Assembly: GCA_905479535.1 (NCBI GenBank)
Contig: CAJQMW010000465.1
Coordinates: forward strand, 1-14,339
Direction: 5' to 3'
Origin: an uncultured Maribacter sp.
Lineage (GTDB): Bacteria; Bacteroidota; Bacteroidia; Flavobacteriales; Flavobacteriaceae
Length of the DNA: 14,339 nucleotides
The notes beneath the pieces are model-generated. The model saw only the letters and a list, made by a program, of their open reading frames with translations. It was not told where the DNA came from and ran no database searches. The stretch's first letter is position 1. Each line of letters opens with the position of its first letter. A program made the translations under genes and the position numbers. Shown piece after piece: positions 8,444 through 14,339 of this stretch.

Positions 8444-8570
8444 ACAATCGAAGTCTTCTTAGAGATGCATAGCTAGGCTACGGAATGAAAAAAAGACAAA
8501 AAGCGGGTACAAAAGGCTAATTTTTTTAGCAAATGGAAAAGGCTTAAACCACTTCAAAAACTAAAATTAG

Positions 8571-8578
8571 TACTTTTA
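8571..8578 (+). promoter_or_regulatory. Possible -7 box for the reductase-monooxygenase operon
   Basis: TACTTTTA matches TAnnTTTG in all but the last base. It lies directly upstream of the operator palindrome (8580-8599), so the operator would cover the transcription start, the expected geometry for repression. No clear -33 element is seen. A second near-match, TACATTTA at 8613-8620, lies just downstream of the operator and is an alternative. Confidence 0.35.
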
Positions 8579-8579
8579 T

Positions 8580-8599
8580 AAATGTAAACGTTTACATTT
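8580..8599. promoter_or_regulatory. LacI-type operator upstream of the AKR-monooxygenase operon
   Basis: A perfect 20-bp palindrome, AAATGTAAACGTTTACATTT, with a central CG. Its inner 18 bases (8581-8598) are identical to the palindrome at 5739-5756. It ends 41 bases before the aldo/keto reductase ATG. Two identical sites about 2.8 kb apart, flanking the LacI-family gene, point to one regulator and one regulon, and could in principle support DNA looping. Confidence 0.88.
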
Positions 8600-8640
8600 C
8601 GTTTTTTTTTCCTACATTTAGCCATAACAAGAGTTTTAAC

Positions 8641-9531
8641 ATGAGCATATCCAAAACCAATATTTCGCCATACGTTATAGGAACTATGAGATTGGGGAAA
8701 TGGGGGAGCAATCTTTCTACTAAAGAATATGAAAAATTTATTGAATCCTGCTTGGAACTTAATTTGATAGACTTTGACCATGCCGATATTTACGGAGATT
8801 ATACAACGGAATCCGAATTTGGAAATGTCCTTAAATATCGTTCTGATTTAAGGCAAAAACTACGTATTATCACAAAATGTGGAATTAAGATGAATACGGA
8901 TAACCGTCCTGACCATAAAATTAAATCTTATGACCTTTCCAAAAGACATATAAAAAATTCAGTTGAGGCCTCGTTGAACAATTTACATACTGAGCATATT
9001 GATTTATTGCTACTACATAGGCCTGATTATTTAATGGATCCTTCTGAAATAGCGGAAGCTTTTACAGAACTTAAACGGGAAGGCAAAGTGGGTGAATTTG
9101 GGGTTTCAAACTTTTCAGTTTCACAATTTGACTTATTGAACTCCTTCACTCCCCTAGTTACCAATCAAATAGAAATATCCATATCACAAAGAAAAGCATT
9201 CGACGATGGAGCTTTGGTCCAGTGTTTAAAGTTAGGGATTATTCCCACTGCCTGGTCTCCGCTTGGAGGAGGTCTTCTTTTTCGAGAATCAAAAGATGCT
9301 TCAACAAAAAGAATACAGCAAACTCTTGTAGCACTTGGCAAAAAATATAATTTAACGGCTGATCAAGTTCTCTATGTTTGGCTTAAAAAACATCCCGCTG
9401 GAATTATTCCCGTATTGGGAACCTCAAAAATTTCACGAGTTAAAGCGGCATCTAATGCTTTGAACGTAACCTTAAGTCACGAAGAATGGTACATGCTTTT
9501 GGAGGCAGCCGTCGGAGAAGAAATTCCCTAA
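8641..9531 (+). CDS. Aldo/keto reductase, YdhF-like; candidate sugar-dialdehyde reductase
   Basis: A 296-residue cytosolic NAD(P)H-dependent aldehyde reductase with the (beta/alpha)8 fold, recognisably close to E. coli YdhF. Seen: the catalytic tetrad Asp46 and Tyr51 (in DFDHADIYG), Lys79 (IITKCG) and His126 (LLLLHRPD); the GKVGEFGVSNF segment (148-158); and the C-terminal cofactor region with PVLGTSKISRVKAA (257-270). It is the first gene after the operator and lies 24 bases before the sulfonate monooxygenase gene, clearly one transcript. In the Agrobacterium sulfo-SMO pathway an aldo/keto reductase (SmoB) reduces 6-oxoglucose, the monooxygenase product, to glucose. By position and family this gene fits that role, which I infer rather than see. 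It could instead reduce a different aldehyde if the sulfonate is not sulfoquinovose. The family call is firm; the substrate is not. Confidence 0.9.
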   Translation: MSISKTNISPYVIGTMRLGKWGSNLSTKEYEKFIESCLELNLIDFDHADIYGDYTTESEFGNVLKYRSDLRQKLRIITKCGIKMNTDNRPDHKIKSYDLSKRHIKNSVEASLNNLHTEHIDLLLLHRPDYLMDPSEIAEAFTELKREGKVGEFGVSNFSVSQFDLLNSFTPLVTNQIEISISQRKAFDDGALVQCLKLGIIPTAWSPLGGGLLFRESKDASTKRIQQTLVALGKKYNLTADQVLYVWLKKHPAGIIPVLGTSKISRVKAASNALNVTLSHEEWYMLLEAAVGEEIP

Positions 9532-9555
9532 TATTTAAAACTAAAAAACAATTCT

Positions 9556-10713
9556 ATGAGCAATACGAAAATTCAAATCAGGTCTCCACATTTAGAGGGA
9601 GCAGAAGTTTCATGGTTCGCACCTATTTGTAATGGCGATGACCGCTACATGGGCGAGCGCAACATGGCCTATAAAAGCACATTTAAAAACGCTTCTGAAA
9701 TACTGCTGACGGCGGATAAAAAGGGTTACAGGAATATTTTATGTCCTTCTTCATATTTAGTTGGTCAGGATACTTTACCTTTTGCAGCCGCCGTTGCCCC
9801 GATGACGGAACAGATAAATATTTTGGCAGCCGTAAGGTGCGGAGAAATACATCCCCCAATGTTAGCCAGAACATTGGCAACTATTGATCATATTTTAAAG
9901 GGCAGATTTACCATCAATATCATTTCTTCCAATTTACCTGGTGAAGACGCTTCTTCAGAAGATCGCTACCAACGTTCACGTGAGGTAATCGAAATGCTAA
10001 AACAGGCTTGGACTCAAGATGAAATAGATTTTAAAGGGCAATTCTACAATATGAAATTATCATCGTTACCAGCTAAAACTTATCAAAAAGATGGGCCGCT
10101 GTTGTATTTTGGTGGCTACTCACCTTCTGCGGTAGATTTATGTGCAGAACATTGTGATGTTTATCTTATGTGGCCTGAAACAGAGCAAAATCTTAGGACT
10201 TTAATGGAAAACATGAGTGCCAAAGCAGCTACTTATGGCCGTAAAGTAGATTTTGGGCTTAGGGTACACGTGGTTGTTAGGGAAACCGAGGAAGAAGCCA
10301 GAGCATATGCCGCTAGTATAATTTCTAAATTAGATGTTGAACAAGGCGTGAAGCTTAGAGAGGGAGCTCTAGATGCCAAATCCTATGGTGTTAGCAGACA
10401 AGCCGAAACACGTGAAAAATCAGATAATGAAGGTTACGTTGAAGACCATTTATGGACAGGAATAGGAAAAGGGCGTTCGGGTTGTGGCGCAGCCTTAGTT
10501 GGTAATCCAAATCAGATTATTAAAAAGTTAAATCGGTATATGGATATGGGAATACGGTCATTCATATTTTCTGGTTATCCACATAAAGAAGAATGCGAAC
10601 GTTTTGCAGAACTTGTTTTGCCTAAACTTAAAACCTTTTCCATGCCAATAGAGCAAGGAAAAATTACAGAGGAAGAACCGTTATCGCCATTGGGGGCCGG
10701 AGTACGAACCTAA
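9556..10713 (+). CDS. SsuD/SmoC-like FMNH2-dependent sulfonate monooxygenase
   Basis: A 385-residue cytosolic luciferase-like (LLM) monooxygenase that would cleave a C-S bond using FMNH2 and O2, giving sulfite and an aldehyde. It aligns by eye with E. coli SsuD along its length: LLYFGGYSPSAVDL (182-195), DVYLMW (201-206), FGLRVHVVVRETEEEA (233-248), LWTGIGKGRSGCGAALVG (299-316) and FIFSGYPHKEE (336-346). Residues matching the SsuD active site are Trp206, Arg236, His238, Arg307 and Tyr341. Differences: the SsuD Cys54 position is Val69 or Gly70, and the loop before the RY motif (Arg137-Tyr138) is about six residues shorter, so it is not a plain SsuD orthologue. It shares an operon with the aldo/keto reductase and is followed by symporter, sulfite dehydrogenase and cytochrome genes, as expected for a carbon-source pathway rather than sulfur scavenging. 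The likely substrate, sulfoquinovose, is inferred from context. Confidence 0.92.
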   Translation: MSNTKIQIRSPHLEGAEVSWFAPICNGDDRYMGERNMAYKSTFKNASEILLTADKKGYRNILCPSSYLVGQDTLPFAAAVAPMTEQINILAAVRCGEIHPPMLARTLATIDHILKGRFTINIISSNLPGEDASSEDRYQRSREVIEMLKQAWTQDEIDFKGQFYNMKLSSLPAKTYQKDGPLLYFGGYSPSAVDLCAEHCDVYLMWPETEQNLRTLMENMSAKAATYGRKVDFGLRVHVVVRETEEEARAYAASIISKLDVEQGVKLREGALDAKSYGVSRQAETREKSDNEGYVEDHLWTGIGKGRSGCGAALVGNPNQIIKKLNRYMDMGIRSFIFSGYPHKEECERFAELVLPKLKTFSMPIEQGKITEEEPLSPLGAGVRT

Positions 10714-10751
10714 AAAACATTATATTGGAGTCTAATATTAATGAGCTCACG

Positions 10752-10768
10752 GGGTAGTTTATCCACCC
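10752..10768 (+). terminator. Weak hairpin between monooxygenase and symporter genes
   Basis: GGGTAG (10752-10757) and CCACCC (10763-10768) pair with one A-C mismatch around the loop TTTAT, 39 bases after the monooxygenase stop and ahead of a T-rich stretch. It may act as a partial terminator or attenuator that lowers expression of the symporter-SorAB genes, or it may be chance. The 128-base gap has no operator copy and no good -7 box, so read-through from the upstream operon is likely. Confidence 0.25.
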
Positions 10769-10841
10769 AACTGTTTATTACTTTTTAATTGGAAGTATTT
10801 CCTAAGATCAAAAATTAAGTTTTAAAAGCTACCCTAACCCT

Positions 10842-12386
10842 ATGATTGATTTATTAATTGTTTCCGCATATTTCATCATTGTTTTTGTAACTGCCATAAC
10901 CGGGAAAACCTCAAAAGACGCTACCACTGAAGAATATTTTCTAAGTTCTAGAAATTTGCGTTGGCCATCAATCGCCTTTTCCACGATTGCAACGAATGTA
11001 CAAGGCTATCAGTTCTTAGGTTTTATGGGCTCCGCCTATTTGTATGGCCTAGCCCAAGCAAATTTCGAAATTAATGCTATACAAGGTTTACTCTTGGCAG
11101 CTTTCATTTTCATTCCGATGTATCTCAAGGATAAAATCATTACGATTACCCAATTCATTAAAACTAGACTGGGCAATACGGTTGCCATGATATATTCTAT
11201 CTCGAATATCGTGTTATTTGGAACGATAACTCTAGGGGCGGCCCTATTTTGGGGGGCTTACTCCGTTGATTTGGTTTTCGGAGATTATTTATCCTTTATT
11301 CATCAGGATCGCTTAATACGTATCTGTATTTTGATAATATTCTTAGGGGTGTTCTCGGCGACCTACACTTATTTTGGAGGACTTGCAGCAGTTGTGCGTA
11401 CAGATGTGATACAGTTTGCAATTCTATTGACCGGAGGTATCGTTGTACTGTTGATTGCAGTTTACCACTTAGGAGGTTGGTCTCAATTCTATGTGAAAAC
11501 TGAAAATCTAATGCACCTTCATTTACCCGCAGACCATCCAAAACTACCTTGGATACACATTTTTGGTGCTTTTCTATTGAATATTAACTATTGGTGTGCA
11601 AATCAATCCGTAGTGCAACGTTCCTTGGCCGCAAGAAGCCTCAAAGACGTTCAGATTGGTCTTATGGTAGGTGGACTAATGAAATATCTTATGGCGGCAA
11701 TTATCATTTTACCTGGAATTGCTTTGGTAGGTATTCTAGGAGAAAATGGCCTAACGGATCCAGATTCCGCCTTCCCCTACTTAGTGAACACATATCTACC
11801 CGTAGGTTTGAAAGGACTCATATTGTGTGCCTTATTTGCCTCTTTGATGAGTACTGTAGATTCCACTTTTAATTCTTTAGCCACTTTATGGTCTATTGAT
11901 ATCTACAAACCGTATGTCAACAAGAATGCAACTGATAGACAAATTGTAAAGTCGGGAAAAAAATCCATTCTTATATCTTTCATTACAGGTTCTATAGTTG
12001 GGATAATTCTATTATATATTAAATTCAAGGATTCCGGAGTCGCCTTTACCCATACCTTAAATGAACTCAGGTATTTCATAAGTTGTGGTATCGTTGTATT
12101 AATATGTGCAGCTGCATTCCTAGCAGCACCTAAACATAAGATAGCCCTATATGGCTTTATAGCTACTGTACCATTACACTTTATATTTATATACTTTTCC
12201 CCGGAAATGAATTATATGGTTAGGGCAATGTGGGTAATAACTATCGGCTTTTTAATTATTTTAATCGGTTCTAGAAGCGGGTTTGTAAAAGATAAACTAA
12301 AAGCTCGGCCAGCAACACCCTGGCTAGGAAAAGCTGGAATAGGAATGCTGCTTTCACTAATTGCGTTACATATTATATTTCATTGA
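10842..12386 (+). CDS. SGLT-type sodium/solute symporter
   Basis: A 514-residue inner-membrane Na+-coupled importer of the solute:sodium symporter (SSS) family, sugar (SGLT) branch. Seen: about 13-14 hydrophobic segments; EEYFLSSRNLRW (30-41) after the first helix; TYFGGLAAVVRTDVIQ (176-191); the SGLT-like YWCANQSVVQRSLAAR (250-265); and LFASLMSTVDSTFNS (331-345), whose Ser/Thr residues form the second sodium site in this family. It is 128 bases after the monooxygenase gene and 3 bases before the sulfite dehydrogenase gene, so it is tied to sulfite-producing catabolism. SSS proteins of this branch mostly carry sugars or polyols, which suits sulfoquinovose. Known SMO clusters in Agrobacterium use an ABC importer instead. 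The family is firm; sulfoquinovose or sulfoquinovosyl-glycerol as cargo is inference, and glucose or another sugar is not excluded. Confidence 0.92.
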   Translation: MIDLLIVSAYFIIVFVTAITGKTSKDATTEEYFLSSRNLRWPSIAFSTIATNVQGYQFLGFMGSAYLYGLAQANFEINAIQGLLLAAFIFIPMYLKDKIITITQFIKTRLGNTVAMIYSISNIVLFGTITLGAALFWGAYSVDLVFGDYLSFIHQDRLIRICILIIFLGVFSATYTYFGGLAAVVRTDVIQFAILLTGGIVVLLIAVYHLGGWSQFYVKTENLMHLHLPADHPKLPWIHIFGAFLLNINYWCANQSVVQRSLAARSLKDVQIGLMVGGLMKYLMAAIIILPGIALVGILGENGLTDPDSAFPYLVNTYLPVGLKGLILCALFASLMSTVDSTFNSLATLWSIDIYKPYVNKNATDRQIVKSGKKSILISFITGSIVGIILLYIKFKDSGVAFTHTLNELRYFISCGIVVLICAAAFLAAPKHKIALYGFIATVPLHFIFIYFSPEMNYMVRAMWVITIGFLIILIGSRSGFVKDKLKARPATPWLGKAGIGMLLSLIALHIIFH

Positions 12387-12389
12387 CAA

Positions 12390-13613
12390 ATGAAAAGAAG
12401 AGACTTTGTTAAAAATAGTACCCTGGGAACTATAACCACATTAATGGGTATTGAACTGGTTTTTGGAAAAGTAATTCCCAAGGGGTATACGCCACTTGCT
12501 TTACAAGATTCTGATCCCTTTAAATTATTCAACAAGGACAAGGGCATGACTGTTCTTAACGACAAACCATGGAATATTGAGGCTACGGCACATTTACTTG
12601 ACGATAAAATTACCCCAAATAGCTCTATGTTTATTCGAAATAATGGTCTGCTTCCTGAAAATACAGAAGCTAAAACCTGGACTTTGGAAATTGACGGGGA
12701 ATCAGCTGAACAGCTAAAAAAATACACTTTAAAAGAACTAAAATCCAAATTCAAACATCATACGTATCAACTCACTCTAGAATGTGGGGGGAATGGGCGT
12801 AGTGAATTTAACCCCCCGGCAAAAGGAAACCAATGGACTTTAGGAGCCGTTTCCTGTGCCCAATGGACTGGCATTAGATTAAAAGATATTTTAGAAGACG
12901 TAGGGGTTAAGAGCGATGCTGTTTATATTGGTTATCACGCCACGGATAGACACTTAAGTCTAAATCCAGAAAAAGAACCTATCTCTCGTGGTGTTCCTAT
13001 GAGTAAAGCAATGCAAGAAGAAACGCTATTGGCATTTAAGATGAACGGAGAAGATATTCCCTTAGCTCACGGTTACCCTTTAAGACTAGTTGCGGGAGGA
13101 TGGCCAGCATCTACTTCTGGGAAATGGATAAATAGACTTAGTATTCGGAATATAGTTCATGACGGGGCAAAGATGACGGGAAGTTCTTACAGAGTTCCAT
13201 GCGAACCAGTTGCACCTGGCAAAAAAATATCCGATAATGACATGTGCATTATAGAATCCATGCCAGTGAAATCACTGATTACATACCCAAAGACAGGGGC
13301 AATCCTTAAAAAAGGCCAAGTTTTAGAATTAAGAGGCCATGCATGGGCCGGAGAACTCTCCGTTTCCAAAATGGACTATTCCATTGATTTTGGGGCTTCC
13401 TGGACTGAATGCCTCATAGAAAAACCAAAGAACAGATTGGCATGGCAGCATTTCTCAGTAAAAATCAATGATTTTCCCATAAAGGGGTATTATGAAGTTT
13501 GGGCCAGAGCAACAGATTCACAAGGAAAAAGTCAACCTATGTTACTTCCAGGTTGGAATCCAAAAGGATATCTGAATAATGCTTGTCACCGTATAGCCGT
13601 AAAGATTTCTTAA
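12390..13613 (+). CDS. SorA-like periplasmic molybdenum sulfite dehydrogenase
   Basis: A 407-residue sulfite oxidase-family molybdoenzyme that should oxidise sulfite to sulfate in the periplasm. Seen: a twin-arginine signal (KRRDFVK at 2-8 followed by a hydrophobic stretch); a molybdopterin domain (about 75-255) with the Mo-ligand Cys132 in TLECGGNGRSEF; TLGAVSCAQWTGIRLKDIL (150-168); KMNGEDIPLAHGYPLR (217-232) with Arg232; Tyr267 at the usual active-site tyrosine place (SSYRVP); and a C-terminal dimerisation domain (about 295-405). Arg83 in FIRNNG matches the sulfite-binding Arg of RNH in SorA and animal enzymes, but the His is Asn85 here. There is no fused haem domain. The cytochrome c gene starts 2 bases after the stop codon, as in SorA/SorB pairs. 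Its role is probably to detoxify sulfite from desulfonation and recover electrons. SoxC and MsrP are less likely given the partner and context. Confidence 0.9.
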   Translation: MKRRDFVKNSTLGTITTLMGIELVFGKVIPKGYTPLALQDSDPFKLFNKDKGMTVLNDKPWNIEATAHLLDDKITPNSSMFIRNNGLLPENTEAKTWTLEIDGESAEQLKKYTLKELKSKFKHHTYQLTLECGGNGRSEFNPPAKGNQWTLGAVSCAQWTGIRLKDILEDVGVKSDAVYIGYHATDRHLSLNPEKEPISRGVPMSKAMQEETLLAFKMNGEDIPLAHGYPLRLVAGGWPASTSGKWINRLSIRNIVHDGAKMTGSSYRVPCEPVAPGKKISDNDMCIIESMPVKSLITYPKTGAILKKGQVLELRGHAWAGELSVSKMDYSIDFGASWTECLIEKPKNRLAWQHFSVKINDFPIKGYYEVWARATDSQGKSQPMLLPGWNPKGYLNNACHRIAVKIS

Positions 13614-13614
13614 T

Positions 13615-14094
13615 ATGTCCCCGACCGACGGCAAGTTTAGAAAAGAGGTGAAAAAATTGTACTATTATATATCCCTTATTGCTTTAGGGATAATTTTAGT
13701 CATGGCAGGTGCTCTCTATTTAGCATTAAGCACTGGTAAAACAATTTTTGATGAGCCCGGTGAAACTAAGGAAATTCAGCTTCTGGATGAAAACATTGAC
13801 CAAATTGTTAACGGGGTCCATGTTGCAACGGGTTTTAAAGAAGGTAAAGGACTAATGGAAGTAATTCAAAATTGCACCAATTGTCATTCTGCCGCACTGG
13901 TAACCCAAAATAAAATGACCCGGGAAGGTTGGTTAGCTACAATCAGATGGATGCAGGAAACGCAAAACCTTTGGAATCTAGGAAAAAACGAAGAAACCAT
14001 TTTAAACTATCTATCCAGTAATTACGCTCCAGAAAAAAAGGGAAGAAGGAACAAACTTGATGAGATCGATTGGTACAATTTAGAAAACCCTTAA
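13615..14094 (+). CDS. SorB-like membrane-anchored c-type cytochrome
   Basis: A 159-residue monohaem cytochrome. Seen: a basic N-terminus and one hydrophobic helix (about residues 16-38) that looks like an uncleaved membrane anchor, then a periplasmic domain with the haem-binding CTNCH (87-91) and candidate distal Met ligands Met101 or Met113 (TIRWMQETQ). It starts 2 bases after the sulfite dehydrogenase stop codon and should be translationally coupled to it. The likely job is to accept electrons from SorA and pass them to the respiratory chain. Starkeya SorB is a soluble subunit, so the anchor is a difference. Possible terminator follows. The pairing with SorA is inference from gene order and haem motif, but strong. 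Confidence 0.87.
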   Translation: MSPTDGKFRKEVKKLYYYISLIALGIILVMAGALYLALSTGKTIFDEPGETKEIQLLDENIDQIVNGVHVATGFKEGKGLMEVIQNCTNCHSAALVTQNKMTREGWLATIRWMQETQNLWNLGKNEETILNYLSSNYAPEKKGRRNKLDEIDWYNLENP

Positions 14095-14117
14095 ACAGGT
14101 TATTTGTTTTCAAAACC

Positions 14118-14142
14118 AGACAAAACAAGCTTTGTTTAGTTT
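14118..14142 (+). terminator. AT-rich hairpin after the cytochrome gene
   Basis: A stem of about 11 pairs with one A-A mismatch and one G-T pair (left arm 14118-14128, loop GCT, right arm 14132-14142) begins 24 bases after the cytochrome stop. The right arm is T-rich, but no clean T tract follows. It may terminate the operon before the lipoprotein gene at 14240. Confidence 0.35.
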
Positions 14143-14154
14143 CTAAAAAAATAT

Positions 14155-14183
14155 GTTGAACACGCGGCTAAACATTAACTTTT
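14155..14183 (+). promoter_or_regulatory. Possible promoter for the last lipoprotein gene
   Basis: TTG at 14155-14157 and TAACTTTT at 14176-14183 resemble the -33 and -7 elements of Bacteroidota promoters, with an 18-base spacer against a usual 19-21. It lies downstream of the candidate terminator and 56 bases before the ATG. No LacI-type palindrome is present here. Tentative. Confidence 0.25.
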
Positions 14184-14239
14184 TAGACCTTCTCCTTTCT
14201 TCGTAGATTACTTATATTGCCAGTCTTTAGTAAGGAAAT

Positions 14240-14339
14240 ATGAACAGGATTTTAGGACTTCTTTTTGCTATGGGCGTCTTATTTTATAGTTGTACGGAGA
14301 AAAAGGAGAAACTATTTAAAAAAGTGCTTCCGTCCATAA
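14240..14339 (+). CDS. N-terminus of a lipoprotein, cut by the window end
   Basis: Thirty-three codons are visible: a short basic start (MNRIL), a hydrophobic stretch and a lipobox LFYSC with the lipidated Cys at residue 18, then a charged TEKKEKLFKK linker. It is an exported lipoprotein. The segment after the Cys resembles the start of VCBS/ASPIC-UnbV (CRTAC1-like) repeat lipoproteins that often accompany SusC/SusD systems in flavobacteria, where a LFxxLPSxxTGI-type motif follows the linker, but too little is present to be sure. It is separated from the cytochrome gene by 145 bases with a possible terminator and promoter, so it may be a new transcription unit. Confidence 0.7.
   Translation, partial: MNRILGLLFAMGVLFYSCTEKKEKLFKKVLPSI

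Noticed and set aside
12390..13613. Molybdoenzyme as SoxC or as the methionine-sulfoxide reductase MsrP.
   Set aside because: No SoxD or MsrQ partner is adjacent. A haem c protein follows directly, and the context produces sulfite, which fits SorA better.

Overview
The window looks like chromosomal DNA of a marine-type Flavobacteriia (Bacteroidota). It is AT-rich and carries a SusC/SusD outer-membrane nutrient pair, short lipoprotein leaders and possible TAnnTTTG-type -7 promoter boxes. No species can be named from the sequence alone.

Layout. (1) 23-4609: a SusC-type TonB-dependent transporter and a SusD-type lipoprotein, closed by a strong intrinsic terminator at 4638-4666. (2) 4694-5715: a decayed IS1595-family transposase with several frame breaks and two in-frame stops. 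(3) 5739-7789: a perfect LacI-type operator, a YeiH/PSE-family exporter and a LacI-family regulator. (4) 7819-8355, minus strand: an NAD(P)H-dependent FMN reductase. (5) 8580-10713: a second copy of the same operator, then an aldo/keto reductase and an SsuD/SmoC-like flavin-dependent sulfonate monooxygenase. (6) 10842-14094: an SGLT-type Na+/solute symporter, a SorA-like sulfite dehydrogenase and a SorB-like membrane-anchored cytochrome c, packed almost without gaps. (7) 14240 to the window end: the first 33 codons of another lipoprotein.

How the genes may work together (inference). The set reads as an oxygen-dependent desulfonation pathway for a sugar sulfonate, most plausibly sulfoquinovose (SQ). 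The symporter would import the sulfonate. FMN reductase and monooxygenase would cleave C-S to give sulfite and an aldehyde (6-oxoglucose if the substrate is SQ). The aldo/keto reductase would reduce the aldehyde to glucose. SorA/SorB would oxidise sulfite to sulfate and pass electrons to the respiratory chain, and the YeiH-type protein would export sulfite or sulfate. The LacI-type regulator would act on the two identical operators. This parallels the sulfo-SMO pathway known from Agrobacterium and relatives, but with an SsuE-type flavin reductase, a symporter in place of an ABC importer, and SusC/SusD nearby. No SQ-glycosidase (GH31) lies in the window, and neither the substrate nor the role of SusC/SusD is proven by the sequence.
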